From assembly GCF_026230175.1 (NCBI RefSeq), contig NZ_CP104208.1, positions 1,798,001 through 1,862,000 on the forward strand: a stretch of DNA of 64,000 nt, in the 5' to 3' direction. Below the pieces are notes generated by a model that saw only the letters and a program-made list of their open reading frames with translations, made no database searches and was not told the DNA's origin. Positions 27,081 through 37,794 of this stretch are shown here, one piece after another (within the stretch, counting starts at the first letter, position 1; the number at the start of each line of letters is the position of its first letter). Both the position numbers and the translations under genes were made by a program. Source of the stretch: Desulfovibrio mangrovi. Lineage in GTDB: Bacteria; Desulfobacterota; Desulfovibrionia; Desulfovibrionales; Desulfovibrionaceae.

Positions 27081-27599
27081 CTACTTTACAGACCCTACTT
27101 CGTACTTTGCTTCAATCCACGCGGTAATGCCACCGGGCTGACGATAGACGTTGGTGTAACCGAGCTTGCGTGCCCATACGGCACCGTTGTGGGAACGGGT
27201 GCACTTCACGAAGCCGCAGTAGAACACGATGGGACGATTCAGGTCGTCGCCCAGCAGTTTCTTGAAATCTTCTTCGCTCTTGCCGTCGGTTTCCTTGCTG
27301 TCCCATTCATTCATATCCGGAATGGGGAACAGGAACTGCACGGCACCGGGGATGTGATTCTTCTTGTAAGAAGCCTCGAAGGGCATGGTGTCCACAATCA
27401 GCAGATTCTTGTCCGCATCCATCATCTGCTTCAGTTCAGCCGTGGAAACAACCTTGTAGTCGCCGCGCTGCACTTCCTTGGCCAGCTTGATGGCCTTGGT
27501 TTCCAGATCTACCTCACTCTCCTTGGAGAGAAAATCCAGACAGCCGGTAAGGGAAAACGCGGTCATGAGACAAACAAGCGCAACCAGAATCTTCTTCAT
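27081..27599 (-). CDS. Rhodanese-domain lipoprotein
   Basis: The 172-residue protein has a lipoprotein signal (MKKILVALVCLMTAFSLTGC) and so is probably membrane-anchored and outside the cytoplasm. A rhodanese domain follows (LLIVDTMPFEASYKKNHIPG, then PIVFYCGFVKCTRSHNGAVW with the active-site Cys loop, and RQPGGITAWIEA). The ATG at 27599 has GAGGAG upstream and overlaps the stop of the MauE-like gene (ATGA). It probably acts in periplasmic sulfur or persulfide transfer with that partner. Confidence 0.87.
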   Translation of the reverse strand: MKKILVALVCLMTAFSLTGCLDFLSKESEVDLETKAIKLAKEVQRGDYKVVSTAELKQMMDADKNLLIVDTMPFEASYKKNHIPGAVQFLFPIPDMNEWDSKETDGKSEEDFKKLLGDDLNRPIVFYCGFVKCTRSHNGAVWARKLGYTNVYRQPGGITAWIEAKYEVGSVK

Positions 27600-28099
27600 A
27601 CAGTCTCCTCGATTTCTTGACAGGGCAACACAGTAGAGTCGGACCTTCCCGACCAGTAAAGATACGCACAGGCAAGCAGCAGTCCCGCGTCTCGCCAAAA
27701 GGCGGCTCTGAGCATGGAACCGTCTTCCACGCCCTCCGGCAGCTCCCCAGGCTCAAAGCAGCCGCAGTCTCCGATGGTCAGTCCCGCAGCCATGGCATAC
27801 CCCAGCACTCCCATGAAGAGCACGGTCATGCCGGTAATGGCAGCCAGGCTGCCCCGCATATTGAAGACAAGAGCCGCTCCGGCAACCACTTCCAGAACAG
27901 GCAGCAACAGGGCCACCAGTGCGGAGAGGGGATGCGGCAGAATGCGGTATTCATCCACCACACGGGCAAAGGCCTCAATATCCATCAGCTTGCCCGCACC
28001 GGCATAGATATAGACGGCCGCAAGCGCCAGACGCACCATGACGGGGAGCCATATCTTCACATTGCCAAGCAGGCGATTTTGATGGGGGATTGCAGTCAT
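27596..28099 (-). CDS. MauE/DoxX-like membrane protein
   Basis: The 167-residue protein has four membrane segments (VRLALAAVYIYAGAGKL, LSALVALLLPVLEVVAGAAL, GMTVLFMGVLGYAMAAGLT, AGLLLACAYLYW) and a CGC motif in IGDCGCFEPGELPEG. MauE-like proteins are linked to thiol-disulfide exchange in the periplasm. A GTG at 28153 with AAAGGA upstream is a good alternative start that would add 18 residues. It overlaps the rhodanese lipoprotein by four bases, and the pair looks like a two-gene redox module. Confidence 0.8.
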   Translation of the reverse strand: MTAIPHQNRLLGNVKIWLPVMVRLALAAVYIYAGAGKLMDIEAFARVVDEYRILPHPLSALVALLLPVLEVVAGAALVFNMRGSLAAITGMTVLFMGVLGYAMAAGLTIGDCGCFEPGELPEGVEDGSMLRAAFWRDAGLLLACAYLYWSGRSDSTVLPCQEIEETV

Positions 28100-28221
28100 T
28101 TCCGTTGGATAGCAGGCATGAAGAAAAAGCGGAAATTGAAAGTCAGGATACACTCACATCCTTTGTATAGATAATTTCGATAGATGAATGTCCAACTCAT
28201 TTCCGGTCCTGCTAAAACAAA

Positions 28222-28248
28222 ATCCCCCGGGCACGGAGCCCGGGGGAT
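28222..28248 (-). terminator. Terminator after pgk
   Basis: ATCCCCCGGGC pairs with GCCCGGGGGAT around ACGGA, followed by TTTTGTTTT on the minus strand. Confidence 0.88.
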
Positions 28249-28290
28249 GACTTGCAGATACAGCCGCCTCTCATGGCGGACAGGGCACGA

Positions 28291-29469
28291 TTAGCCCTTG
28301 GCGCGCTCTTCAAGAACGGCCACTGCGGGGAGTACCTTGCCTTCAAGGAACTCAAGGAAGGCACCGCCACCGGTGGATATGTAGGAGATACGGTCGGCAA
28401 CCTTGTACTTGCCCACGGCAGAAACGGTGTCGCCGCCACCGGCTATGGAGAAGGCAGGGCTGTTAGCAACGGATTCACACAGCGCCTTGGTGCCTGCTCC
28501 GAACTGATCGATCTCGAACACGCCCACAGGGCCGTTCCATACGATGGTACCGGCCTTGGAAAGAATAGCGTCGTACATCTTTGAGGTTTCGGGGCCGATA
28601 TCCAGAATCATCTCGTCATCAGCCACGGCATCCACGGGCTTGAGAACGGCTGCTGCGGATTCGGAAAACTCCTTGCCCACAACCACGTCCACGGGCACGG
28701 GAATCTCGCCGCCCGCAGCTTTGGCCGCAGCCATCAGGCGCTTGGCTTCCTCCACCAGCTCTTCTTCATACAACGACTTGCCCACGTTGAAGCCGGCAGC
28801 GCGGATGAAGGTGTTGGCAATGCCGCCGCCCACGATAAGACGGTCCACCTTGGAAGAAAGATTATCCAGCAGGGTCAGCTTGCCGGAAACCTTGGAACCG
28901 CCGATGATGCCCACAACTGGTCGGGCCGGTGTGCCAAGGGCCTTGCCCAGCGCATCCAGTTCCTGCACCATCAGGGGGCCTGCGCAGGCAACGGGGGCGA
29001 AACGGGCAACGGCGCTGGTGGTGGCCTGCGCTCTGTGCGCGGTGCCGAAAGCGTCCATGACGAAGATGTCGCACAGAGCAGCCATCTTCTTGCCGAGCGC
29101 CTCGTCATCCTTCTTCTCGCCCTTGTTGAAGCGGACGTTCTCGCAGAGCACAACCTGACCGGGGCGCACATCCACGCCTTCCAGCCAGTTCTGCACACAG
29201 GGAACTTCCACGCCCAGCGCGCTGCTCAGCGCCTTGGCTACGGGCTTAAGGGAAAATTCTTCAGCGTATTCGCCTTCGGTGGGACGTCCGAGGTGGGACA
29301 TGACAATAACTGCAGCGCCCTTTTCCAGCGCCAGACGCAAGGTCGGTACGGAGGCGTTGATGCGCTTCATGGAGGTGATCTCGCCCTCCTTGATGGGCAC
29401 ATTCAGGTCCTGACGGATAAGCACTCGCTTGCCGGAAAGATCGAGGTCAGCCATTTTCAGCACTGCCAT
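28291..29469 (-). CDS. pgk: Phosphoglycerate kinase
   Basis: The 392-residue protein has the PGK motifs [61 protein letters not shown] and the C-terminal [13 protein letters not shown]. It interconverts 1,3-bisphosphoglycerate and 3-phosphoglycerate with ATP formation. The ATG at 29469 has AGGAGA upstream; the longer frame to 29562 has no support. It lies downstream of tkt on the same strand but tkt has its own terminator, so it probably has its own promoter in the 265-base gap. Confidence 0.95.
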   Translation of the reverse strand: MAVLKMADLDLSGKRVLIRQDLNVPIKEGEITSMKRINASVPTLRLALEKGAAVIVMSHLGRPTEGEYAEEFSLKPVAKALSSALGVEVPCVQNWLEGVDVRPGQVVLCENVRFNKGEKKDDEALGKKMAALCDIFVMDAFGTAHRAQATTSAVARFAPVACAGPLMVQELDALGKALGTPARPVVGIIGGSKVSGKLTLLDNLSSKVDRLIVGGGIANTFIRAAGFNVGKSLYEEELVEEAKRLMAAAKAAGGEIPVPVDVVVGKEFSESAAAVLKPVDAVADDEMILDIGPETSKMYDAILSKAGTIVWNGPVGVFEIDQFGAGTKALCESVANSPAFSIAGGGDTVSAVGKYKVADRISYISTGGGAFLEFLEGKVLPAVAVLEERAKG

Positions 29470-29664
29470 CGCGGTTCTCCTGTTCTTATGGGCGGTTGTT
29501 CTATGCCAGCCGCCACAGCCAGCTGTATGTGAAAGCGGCCCTGTGGCGGATGAAGATGCCAAGCAACACGGCGCGCAGCAGTTCTCTTTTCATTCGTCGG
29601 CAAAAGCCGAAAGACTGATGCGCCAGCCGGAACGTCCTACAATAAAAAACTATTTCATGCAAAA

Positions 29665-29698
29665 GGCCCGAACGTGCGCATCATAGCACGTTCGGGCC
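29665..29698 (-). terminator. Terminator after tkt
   Basis: GGCCCGAACGTGC pairs perfectly over 13 bases with GCACGTTCGGGCC, and TTTTG follows on the minus strand. Confidence 0.88.
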
Positions 29699-29734
29699 CC
29701 AAGTCCATAGTATATCCGGCTGCAGGCGTTGCAG

Positions 29735-31732
29735 CTACTTCAGCAGCTTTTCCGCCGTGGTCACAACATTGTCCACGGTAAAGCCGAAGTGTGCAAAGAG
29801 CTGTGCGCCGGGAGCGGACTCACCGAAGGAGGTCATGCCTACCACGGCACCGTTCAGGCCCACGTACTTCCACCAGAAATCTGCGGATGCAGCTTCCAGT
29901 GCCACGCGTGCGGTAACGGCGGCAGGCAGAACGCTTTCCTTGTAGGCGGCGTCCTGCGCATCGAACAGGTTGGTGCAGGGCATGGAAACCACGCGCACCT
30001 TGCGGCCTGCGGCGGTCATCTTTTCAGCAGCCTCGGCGGCAAGGCCCACCTCGGAACCGGAAGCGATGAAGATCAGGTCCGGGGTACCTTCGCAGTCACG
30101 CAGCACGTAACCACCACGCTTGATGTTCGCCAGAGCCTCTTCGCTGCGCTGCATGAAGGGAATATTCTGGCGGGTCAGGGAGAAGCAGGAAGGACCGGTC
30201 TTGAATTCCACGGCACTGCGCCATGCTTCGGTGCACTCCACGGTGTCGCAGGGACGCCATACGTGGCAGTTGGGAATGAAGCGCAGACCGGCCAGCTGTT
30301 CCACAGGCTGGTGAGTCGGACCGTCTTCGCCCACGCCGATGGAGTCGTGGGTCAGCACCCAGATGGTGCGGATGCCCATGAGTGCGGACAGACGGATAGC
30401 GTTCTTGGCGTAATCGGAGAAAATGAGGAAGGTACCGGCGTAAGGCAGAATGCCGCCGTGCAGGGCCATGCCGTTCATGATGGCGCCCATGGCGAATTCG
30501 CGCACGCCGTAGGAAACGTAGTTGGCGTTCCAGTTACCGGGCTTGAGCACAACGGAGTTGGCCCACTTGGTGCCTACGGAACCGGTCAGGTCGGCGGAAC
30601 CGCCTACCATTTCGGGCAGCTTCACACCCAGAGCAGCCAGAGCCTTCTGGGAAGCGATGCGGGTTGCCAGCGTTTCACCGGCAGCGTTGAAGTCTGCAAG
30701 GGTCTTGGCTACGTGCGCATCCCAGTCGGCGGGCAGGTCGCCCTGCATACGGCGCTCGAATTCGGCAGCCAGTTCGGGATGAGCGGCCTTGTAAGCGGCA
30801 AAAAGATCGTTCCAGGCGGTTTCGCGGGCAAGACCAGCTTCACGGGCGTCCCACGCCTTGTAGACGTCTGCGGGAATCTCGAAGGGAGCGGAGTCCCAGC
30901 CGATATTCTTGCGGGTAAGTGCAATTTCCTCGTCGCCGAGGGGGGAACCGTGGGTGGAAGAGGAACCGCCCTTGTTGGGGGAACCGCAACCGATCACGGT
31001 CTTGCAGCAGATGAGGCTCGGCTTGTCAGCAACGGCCTGTGCTTCGAGCACAGCCTTGCGGATGGCTTCGCCGTCATGACCGTCCACGCCACGCACAACG
31101 TGCCAGCCGTATGCTTCGAAACGTGCGGGGGTATCATCGCCAAACCAGTCTTCCACCTTGCCGTCGATGGAGATGCCGTTGTCATCCCAGAAAGCGGTCA
31201 GCTTGCCGAGACCGAGGGTACCGGCAAGGGAACAAGCTTCGTGGGAAATGCCTTCCATCATGCAGCCGTCGCCGAGGAATACCCAGGTATTGTGGTCAAC
31301 AACGTCGAAACCGTCGCGGTTGAACTGGGCAGCCATCATGCACTCGGCCATAGCCATGCCCACTGCGGTGGCAATGCCCTGACCCAGCGGGCCGGTGGTG
31401 GTTTCAACACCGGGGCAGATACCGTATTCGGGGTGCCCGGGAGTCTTGGAGCCCATCTGGCGGAAGTTTCTGATTTCGTCCATGCTCAGGTCGTAGCCGC
31501 TGAGGTGCAGCAGAGAGTAGATAAGCATGGAGCCGTGCCCGTTGGAGAGCACGAAGCGGTCCCTGTCGTGCCACTGGGGGTTGGCGGGGTTGTGCTTCAG
31601 GAAATCGTTCCACAGAACTTCGGCGATATCGGCCATGCCCATGGGCGCACCGGGGTGACCGGATTTGGCTTTCTGGACTGCGTCCATGCTCAGGGCACGG
31701 ACGGCATTGGCGAGATGCTTACGAGAGGGCAT
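29735..31732 (-). CDS. tkt: Transketolase
   Basis: The 665-residue protein has the transketolase pattern: [20 protein letters not shown], the thiamine-diphosphate loop [20 protein letters not shown] with [11 protein letters not shown], and in the middle domain [20 protein letters not shown]. It moves two-carbon units in the pentose phosphate pathway. The ATG at 31732 has AGGAGG upstream. Rpe lies just upstream on the same strand, so two non-oxidative pentose phosphate enzymes are neighbours. Confidence 0.95.
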   Translation of the reverse strand: MPSRKHLANAVRALSMDAVQKAKSGHPGAPMGMADIAEVLWNDFLKHNPANPQWHDRDRFVLSNGHGSMLIYSLLHLSGYDLSMDEIRNFRQMGSKTPGHPEYGICPGVETTTGPLGQGIATAVGMAMAECMMAAQFNRDGFDVVDHNTWVFLGDGCMMEGISHEACSLAGTLGLGKLTAFWDDNGISIDGKVEDWFGDDTPARFEAYGWHVVRGVDGHDGEAIRKAVLEAQAVADKPSLICCKTVIGCGSPNKGGSSSTHGSPLGDEEIALTRKNIGWDSAPFEIPADVYKAWDAREAGLARETAWNDLFAAYKAAHPELAAEFERRMQGDLPADWDAHVAKTLADFNAAGETLATRIASQKALAALGVKLPEMVGGSADLTGSVGTKWANSVVLKPGNWNANYVSYGVREFAMGAIMNGMALHGGILPYAGTFLIFSDYAKNAIRLSALMGIRTIWVLTHDSIGVGEDGPTHQPVEQLAGLRFIPNCHVWRPCDTVECTEAWRSAVEFKTGPSCFSLTRQNIPFMQRSEEALANIKRGGYVLRDCEGTPDLIFIASGSEVGLAAEAAEKMTAAGRKVRVVSMPCTNLFDAQDAAYKESVLPAAVTARVALEAASADFWWKYVGLNGAVVGMTSFGESAPGAQLFAHFGFTVDNVVTTAEKLLK

Positions 31733-31897
31733 TGTTTCCTCCTGGGAGAGATACGAAAAATTCGTCTTCCGCCCCCCTTGCAAGGGATTTGGAGAGCGGA
31801 CCGGTTTGTTGCGATAATTGCATGATCACTATCAAACCATGCGGCACCGGCTGGCAGTCCACTAGACTGTTACGGCGCATATGACAAGCATGAATTT

Positions 31898-31918
31898 GCC
31901 CCGTGCAGAACACGGGGC
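31898..31918 (-). terminator. Hairpin after rpe, weak terminator candidate
   Basis: GCCCCGTG pairs with CACGGGGC around CAGAA, ten bases past the rpe stop. No T-run follows, so termination is uncertain. Confidence 0.4.
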
Positions 31919-31927
31919 TTATGGTCG

Positions 31928-32584
31928 TTACGCCTTGGCTGCTGCGGCCTCAAAGGTCTTGAGCCGCTCTGCGTAGGGGGGGAATCCGAAGAAGGCTGAG
32001 CCGGAAACCAGCACGTCCGCACCGCGTCGAACCAGTTCGGCCGTATTGTCGGGGTCCACGCCTCCGTCAATCTGGATCAGGGTCTTCAGCCCGCGCGCCT
32101 TGATCATGGCGGAAAGCTCTTCAATCTTGCGCATGGTGAAGGGCAGGAACTTCTGACCGCCGAAACCGGGGTTCACGCTCATGAGCAGCACCATATCCAG
32201 CTGGTCGAGCACGTAGTCGAGCACAGTGAGGGGGGTGTGCGGGTTGAGCGCCACACCACACTGCACGCCCTGACGCTTGATCTCGGCAAGAGCGCGTTCC
32301 ACATGTACGGTGGACTCTGCATGCACGACGATCATGTCGGAACCGGCGTCAACGAAATCGCCGATGTAGCGTTCCGGACGTTCAACCATCAGATGCACGT
32401 CGAAGAACAACTTGCTGGCTTTGCGCAGACGCTTGATGATGGGCGCGCCAAGAGTGATGTTCGGTACGAAGGAGCCGTCCATGACGTCCCAGTGCACCCA
32501 CTTGCATCCGGCAGCTTCCAGAGCCGCCAGTTCATCAGCCAGCCTGCCGTAATCGGACGACAGCAAGGAAGGGGAAAGAATCAT
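31928..32584 (-). CDS. rpe: Ribulose-phosphate 3-epimerase
   Basis: The 218-residue protein has LSPSLLSSDYGRLADELAAL, the metal-site segment WVHWDVMDGSFVPNITLGAP, FDVHLMVERPERYIGDF, LLMSVNPGFGGQKFLP and the end motif IQIDGGVDPDNTAELV. These are all the usual RPE motifs of the TIM barrel. It interconverts ribulose- and xylulose-5-phosphate. The start at 32584 has a GAGAG-type ribosome-binding site. It sits between a MerR regulator and tkt. Confidence 0.95.
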   Translation of the reverse strand: MILSPSLLSSDYGRLADELAALEAAGCKWVHWDVMDGSFVPNITLGAPIIKRLRKASKLFFDVHLMVERPERYIGDFVDAGSDMIVVHAESTVHVERALAEIKRQGVQCGVALNPHTPLTVLDYVLDQLDMVLLMSVNPGFGGQKFLPFTMRKIEELSAMIKARGLKTLIQIDGGVDPDNTAELVRRGADVLVSGSAFFGFPPYAERLKTFEAAAAKA

Positions 32585-32690
32585 GATACTCTCTCATTTC
32601 TCACCCCGTCGGCCCAAAAGGCAGACAGGGCTGTATTCCGTAAGGACGGTGCGCCCCCGCAGCCACAACGCGGGGCCGAAACCAAAAATT

Positions 32691-33416
32691 TTATCTGAAG
32701 CGACGCGGGGAAAGCATCTCGCGCAAGGATTCTAACTCGTCGATCACTTCCCGTACCAACGCCGTCTGAACTGCGGGCTCAACAGCATTGCCAGTGTCCT
32801 CTGCCCTGCCAGTCATCACGGCATCCGCCCCCGCTCCAGCGGCATACTGCAACAGGGAACCTTGCGCATCCGGCTGCGACGGGGGTGCAACAGGCTTGGC
32901 CACAAGTCCGCGCGGCATGGATGCCGGGGATGCATCGCCATCCGTATCCGGCGGTACGCCTTCGCCGGAAGCAATGACACGGGCAACTATGGCTTCTATG
33001 GACTGGGTATCCGGGGCGACTTCCTCTTCTTCTTCATGGGAAGCCATATAGCCGCTCTGCCCTGTACGCTGCAAGGCGCTGAGAACGGCCTCGGTCAGGG
33101 CTTCGCTGTAGAGGGGCTGGGATATTTCAGGAACCACCGCCTCGGGAGGGAGGGTATCTCCCTCCCCGAGGGGCAGCATTGAATCCTTTTGTTCGGCGAG
33201 AATCTTGCGGGCGCCTTCAATGGTCAGTCCACGCTCATGGAGCAGGTGCCGGATGGTACGCAGCATGGCGACATCCTGTTCGGAATACAGGCGTTGTCCC
33301 TTCTCCGTACGATGCGGATTGAGCTGGGGAAACTCAGTTTCCCAGAATCTGAGCACATAGGTCTTCAGATTCAACAGCTTGGCCGCTTCTCCTATCCGGT
33401 ATGTCCTCTCCTGCAT
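32691..33416 (-). CDS. MerR-family transcription regulator
   Basis: The 241-residue protein has an N-terminal MerR helix-turn-helix (YRIGEAAKLLNLKTYVLRFW, RLYSEQDVAMLRTIRHLLHE, GLTIEGARKILAE). The rest is a long low-complexity tail rich in Gly, Ala and acidic residues, with a final helical stretch (VREVIDELESLREML). No cysteine ligand motif for a metal sensor is seen. GGAGG precedes the ATG at 33416. It follows pheT, an arrangement common in proteobacteria. The target genes are unknown. Confidence 0.88.
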   Translation of the reverse strand: MQERTYRIGEAAKLLNLKTYVLRFWETEFPQLNPHRTEKGQRLYSEQDVAMLRTIRHLLHERGLTIEGARKILAEQKDSMLPLGEGDTLPPEAVVPEISQPLYSEALTEAVLSALQRTGQSGYMASHEEEEEVAPDTQSIEAIVARVIASGEGVPPDTDGDASPASMPRGLVAKPVAPPSQPDAQGSLLQYAAGAGADAVMTGRAEDTGNAVEPAVQTALVREVIDELESLREMLSPRRFR

Positions 33417-33505
33417 GAATCCTCCATCCGGGGGCGTGCCGTCTTCCAGCCATGCCCGTCACAATAACGTTCCGGGCTATGCCATGTCGGGAGTGACACA
33501 GCAGA

Positions 33506-35914
33506 CTAAATGCGGACAGCCAGCGCCTTTTGCAGCGACTCTGCCACCTTTCCGCGCTCCTTGTCCACTTCCTTGTCCGTCAGGGTCTTGTTCGCATGAC
33601 GGAAGGTCAGGCGGTAGGTCAGGTTGCGTTCCGCAGCCTTGCCCTCTTCCGCCTTGGGCACGAACACGTCGATAAGAACGATGCTTTCCAGCAGGGGCAG
33701 CTTCATGCCTTCCACGTGATCAACCACGGCCTGCACGTTCAGGGTGGCAGGAGCCATGACGGTGATGTCGCGGCGAGAAGGCGGATACACGGCCAGAGAC
33801 TTGAACGCGATAGCGTTTCTGGCATGCAGGTCGCACAGCAGATCGGTATCGAGATCAGCCATCCACACGTCCTTCTTGGCGTGGTAGGCATCCGCAAGCT
33901 CGGGCTTCACGCGGCCGATAACGCCCACACAGGCATCACCCACGGTTACGGAAACACAGGGAGACATCCAGCTGTGGTCCATTTCCAGGGCAAAAGCGGC
34001 ACGGCCGAGATGCAGGTGGGCCAGCAGGTGCTCCACATAGCCCTTCAGATCCTGATAATCGGCTTCTGCCTGTACCTGAGGCCATTCGGCATCAAAACGG
34101 TCGCCGTACACCAGCAGGTTCAGGCGGCCGGATTCACGCGCCGTGGTATCGGAGGTGCTGTCGGCTTCAAAGATATGCGCCAGTTCAAAAAGACGCAGAC
34201 CGGTATTGCCTTGCGCAAGGTTGTGACGCAGGTTCTGCAGCAGGCCGGGGGCCAGCGCGGTGCGCAGCACATCCTGCTCCGCGGTGAGCGGATTCATGAT
34301 GGGGATGCGCGGTTCCTTGGGCAGGCCGAGATGGTCAAGATCCTTCTGGCCCACAAAGGAGTAGTTGATAACTTCGTTCAGGCCGAGCCCGCTGGCCCAG
34401 CGCTTGATCTTGGCCCAGAAAAGGTATTCGTTGCGGGCGTCGTCACGGGCTTCCAGGGGACGGCTCACCTTGGGCAGCACGGGGGCAATGTTGTCCATGC
34501 CGTAGACGCGTGCAACTTCTTCGATCAGGTCGGCCTCGCGCTCGTAGTCCAGACGATGGCTGGGAGGAATGGCCTTCCAGTCGGCAGCGTCGGAAACGTC
34601 CACGGTGCAGCCCAGCTTCTCCAGCGTCTTGCGGCAGAAGGCATCGGCAATATCCACGCCCAGCAGGTCACGGGCACGCTCGGGGCGGAAACGCAGTTCA
34701 GGCGCCTTCCAAGGACGGGGCTCGGACTTGCAGATGCCGGGACGCAGGCTCGCACCGGAAACCTCCGCCATCATGGCGGCGGCACGGTTCATGGCGAACA
34801 GGCAGTTCACCTGATCCACGCCGCGCTCGAAGCGGTAGGAAGCATCGGATGAAAGGCCCAGACGACGAGCGGTTTTGCGCACGGAACCGGGACGGAACAC
34901 GGCGGATTCGAGGAACACGCGGGTGGACTCGTCGTTCATCTCGGTGTTCAGCCCCCCCATAACGCCGGCAATGCCCACGCTGCGTACGCCGTCCTTGATC
35001 ATCAGGTCGGTCTCCTTCATGGAGCGTTCCTGACCATCAAGGGTGACGAAGGTTTCGCCTTCATCAGCGAAATCAACCACGATGCGGTTGCCTTCCAGCA
35101 GATCAAGGTCGTAAGCGTGCATGGGCTGGCCCAGTTCCATCATCACATAGTTGGTGATGTCCACGATGTTGGAGATGGGACGCAGGCCGATGGCAACAAG
35201 ACGGTAGCGCAGCCATGCGGGGCTCTTGGCAACCTTGAAGCCTTCCAGAATGCGACCGTGGAACACGGCGCACTGATCGGCATCGGCTATCTCGATGTCC
35301 ACGTCGCGGGAGCAGTCCTCGCCGGATTCCTTCAGTTCGAAGGAAGGCATGGTCAACGGCAGATCAAAGGCCAGCGCCACTTCACGGGCAAGGCCGAGAA
35401 CGGAAAGGCCGTCTGCACGGTTGGGGGTGATGGAGATATCCAGCACCACTTCATCAAGGTCCAGCGCTTCCACAAAGTTGGCACCGGGAACAAAGTCCTC
35501 GGGCAGAACCATGATGCCGTCGTGGTCTTCGGAAAGCCCCAGCTCGCGCTCGGAGCAGATCATGCCGTGCGAGGGCTGGCCCCGCAGCTTGGCCTTCTTG
35601 ATCTGCATGCCGTCGGGCATGGTGGTGCCCACCTTGGCCACAGGCACCTTCTGGCCCTTGGCCACGTTGGGTGCGCCGCACACGATGGTCAACGGTTCGG
35701 CCTCGCCCACATCCACGGTGCAGATGGAGAGCTTTTCGGCTTCAGGGTGCTTGACGCATTCCAGAACATGGCCGACGACCATGTCCTTGATGGCGGCAAA
35801 GGGATGGATGATCTCTTCCAGCTCCAGCCCCAGCATGGTGAGCTTGTCGCCAAGCTCCTGAGGGGTGCCTTCGAAGGGAACGAATTCACGCAGCCATTTG
35901 AGACTCAACAGCAT
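33506..35914 (-). CDS. pheT: Phenylalanyl-tRNA synthetase beta subunit
   Basis: The 802-residue protein begins MLLSLKWLREFVPFEGTPQE, has the tRNA-binding OB fold (VGHVLECVKHPEAEKLSICT), the B3/B4 domain and B5 (RFERGVDQVNCLFAMNRAAA), and ends with the ferredoxin-like anticodon-binding domain (YPPSRRDITVMAPATLNVQA). With PheS it charges tRNA-Phe. The ATG at 35914 has GGGAG upstream and matches the family start; the frame extends to 35989 without support. Confidence 0.96.
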   Translation of the reverse strand: MLLSLKWLREFVPFEGTPQELGDKLTMLGLELEEIIHPFAAIKDMVVGHVLECVKHPEAEKLSICTVDVGEAEPLTIVCGAPNVAKGQKVPVAKVGTTMPDGMQIKKAKLRGQPSHGMICSERELGLSEDHDGIMVLPEDFVPGANFVEALDLDEVVLDISITPNRADGLSVLGLAREVALAFDLPLTMPSFELKESGEDCSRDVDIEIADADQCAVFHGRILEGFKVAKSPAWLRYRLVAIGLRPISNIVDITNYVMMELGQPMHAYDLDLLEGNRIVVDFADEGETFVTLDGQERSMKETDLMIKDGVRSVGIAGVMGGLNTEMNDESTRVFLESAVFRPGSVRKTARRLGLSSDASYRFERGVDQVNCLFAMNRAAAMMAEVSGASLRPGICKSEPRPWKAPELRFRPERARDLLGVDIADAFCRKTLEKLGCTVDVSDAADWKAIPPSHRLDYEREADLIEEVARVYGMDNIAPVLPKVSRPLEARDDARNEYLFWAKIKRWASGLGLNEVINYSFVGQKDLDHLGLPKEPRIPIMNPLTAEQDVLRTALAPGLLQNLRHNLAQGNTGLRLFELAHIFEADSTSDTTARESGRLNLLVYGDRFDAEWPQVQAEADYQDLKGYVEHLLAHLHLGRAAFALEMDHSWMSPCVSVTVGDACVGVIGRVKPELADAYHAKKDVWMADLDTDLLCDLHARNAIAFKSLAVYPPSRRDITVMAPATLNVQAVVDHVEGMKLPLLESIVLIDVFVPKAEEGKAAERNLTYRLTFRHANKTLTDKEVDKERGKVAESLQKALAVRI

Positions 35915-36020
35915 GTCAGACTCCCATGCACTGCACGGATACCGTGCGGCATGCCTGCCCGCCGCGGATGCGGCGGAAGATATGATCATTGCCGGACAAA
36001 AATGTCCGGCAAGCCCTGTA

Positions 36021-37058
36021 TTACACGAACTGGTTCAGGAACCGCACGTCGTTCTCGAAGAACATGCGCAGGTCGCCGATGCCATACTTGAGCATGGTCA
36101 CGCGCTCCACGCCGAGACCGAAGGCGAAACCGGAGTACAATTCCGAATCGTAGCCCACGGACTTGAAGACTTCGGGATCGATCATGCCGCAGCCCAGAAT
36201 CTCCACCCAGCCGGTCTGCTTGCAGACGCGGCAGGGAGCCCCTTTCACGGTACCCTTTCCGCCGCAGATGCAGCAGGAAATGTCCACTTCGGCACTGGGT
36301 TCGGTGAAGGGGAAGAAGCTGGGACGGAAGCGCACCTTCGTTTTACCGCCGAACACTGCCTGCAGGAAGGCGGTAAGGGTGCCGCGCAGTTCCGCCATGC
36401 TCACCTTGTGGTCCACCATGAATCCTTCGATCTGGTGGAACATGGGGGTGTGGGTCAGGTCGGAGTCGCGACGGTACACCTTGCCGGGGGCAATGGCGGC
36501 CACGGGGGGCTTGCGCTCTTTCATGGTACGGATCTGCAGGGGCGACGTATGCGTACGCATCAGGATTTCCTCGGTTACATAGAGGGTATCCTGCATGTCG
36601 CGTGCGGGGTGATCCGACGGCATGTTCAGGGCTTCAAAGTTGTAGAAGTCGTTCTCCACTTCCGGCCCTGTCACGATGTCGTAGCCGAGACCTCTGAAAA
36701 TATCGCAGATCTCGGTCATGACGAGGGTTACGGGATGCAGAGAGCCCTGCCACGGCTGACGACCGGGAATGGTGGGGTCGAAAAGGGCGAGCCGTGCGTC
36801 TTCCGCAGCCTTGGAAAGCGCATTGGTGCGACCTTCCAGAAGCTCGGTAAGCTGCTGCTTGACGATGTTGGCGGTTTTGCCGACAGCGGGGCGTTCCTCA
36901 GGCGACAACTCGGGAAGACGCTGCATGATCTGTGCGAGACGGCCTTTGCGACCGAGAAACGCAACGCGCAGCTCTTCCAGAGCTTCCAATGAAGAGGCCT
37001 GGTCCAGGCCGCTTTGGAGCTCCTGGACCAGGCCTTCAAGTTCATGGGTCAGGTTCAT
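36021..37058 (-). CDS. pheS: Phenylalanyl-tRNA synthetase alpha subunit
   Basis: The 345-residue protein has an N-terminal coiled coil ([35 protein letters not shown]) and a class II synthetase core with [57 protein letters not shown] and the motif 3 region [19 protein letters not shown]. It forms an alpha2-beta2 enzyme with PheT, whose gene begins 106 bases downstream. It follows rplT by 14 bases in the usual infC-rpmI-rplT-pheST order. Confidence 0.96.
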   Translation of the reverse strand: MNLTHELEGLVQELQSGLDQASSLEALEELRVAFLGRKGRLAQIMQRLPELSPEERPAVGKTANIVKQQLTELLEGRTNALSKAAEDARLALFDPTIPGRQPWQGSLHPVTLVMTEICDIFRGLGYDIVTGPEVENDFYNFEALNMPSDHPARDMQDTLYVTEEILMRTHTSPLQIRTMKERKPPVAAIAPGKVYRRDSDLTHTPMFHQIEGFMVDHKVSMAELRGTLTAFLQAVFGGKTKVRFRPSFFPFTEPSAEVDISCCICGGKGTVKGAPCRVCKQTGWVEILGCGMIDPEVFKSVGYDSELYSGFAFGLGVERVTMLKYGIGDLRMFFENDVRFLNQFV

Positions 37059-37072
37059 ACCTGAGATCCCTT

Positions 37073-37426
37073 CTAATTGAGTTTGGATTTGGCAAGTTCC
37101 GCCAGCTTGGCGAAATCTTCCTTTTCCCGAACTGCGAGGTCAGCGAGGACCTTGCGGTTCAGTTCAATGCCGGCCAGGTTCAGGCCGTGGATGAACTTGC
37201 TGTAGGAGATACCGTGCAGACGTGCGCCTGCGTTGATACGAAGAATCCAGAGCTTGCGGAATTCACGCTTTTTGACCTTACGGTCGCGGTAGGAGTATAC
37301 TAATGCGTTCTCAACTGCTTCACGCGCAGTGCGGTACAGCTTGGAACGGGCTCCGCGGTAGCCCTTGGCCAACTTCAGATATCTTTTATGGCGGCGATGT
37401 GCAGCCATGCCTCTCTTGACGCGCAT
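37073..37426 (-). CDS. rplT: 50S ribosomal protein L20
   Basis: The 117-residue basic protein reads [20 protein letters not shown], then [20 protein letters not shown] and [20 protein letters not shown]. This is full-length L20, needed for early 50S assembly. GGAGGG precedes the ATG. It is in the conserved infC-rpmI-rplT order. Confidence 0.97.
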   Translation of the reverse strand: MRVKRGMAAHRRHKRYLKLAKGYRGARSKLYRTAREAVENALVYSYRDRKVKKREFRKLWILRINAGARLHGISYSKFIHGLNLAGIELNRKVLADLAVREKEDFAKLAELAKSKLN

Positions 37427-37527
37427 GGAAACCCTCCAGGGTCTTTGTCACTCCGTGAGGCGAGAGATTGAAGCCAACGGAGTGCGTGTAAAATTGTATG
37501 AGCCAATAAACGGACGCCATCTACGCC

Positions 37528-37725
37528 TTAGGCGTAGGGCATCATGCGGCGTACTGCCTTCTCGTTGGTTGCGTCCACGATAGCGGACTGACCGAGATTC
37601 ATCTTACGCTTCGCACTCTTCTTCGTCAGGATGTGACGCAGGTTCTGCTTGCGACGGCGGAACTTGCCGCTGCCGGTCACAGAGAAACGCTTTGCAGCGC
37701 AACGCTTGGTTTTAATCTTGGGCAT
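37528..37725 (-). CDS. rpmI: 50S ribosomal protein L35
   Basis: The 65-residue protein MPKIKTKRCAAKRFSVTGSG... with RHILTKKSAKRKMNLG is full-length L35. The frame is open to 37809, but the ATG at 37725 has AGGAGA upstream and gives the canonical start. A hairpin lies about 70-100 bases upstream, between it and infC. Confidence 0.97.
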   Translation of the reverse strand: MPKIKTKRCAAKRFSVTGSGKFRRRKQNLRHILTKKSAKRKMNLGQSAIVDATNEKAVRRMMPYA

Positions 37726-37794
37726 GGTATTCTCCTTACCGTATTGTGCCTGTGCCGCCACGCCATACTGGCGTTTCGGCGACAAAACGCGACA

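Noticed and set aside
29729-31825. 698-residue plus-strand frame
   Set aside because: It lies opposite the complete transketolase gene and has no motifs.
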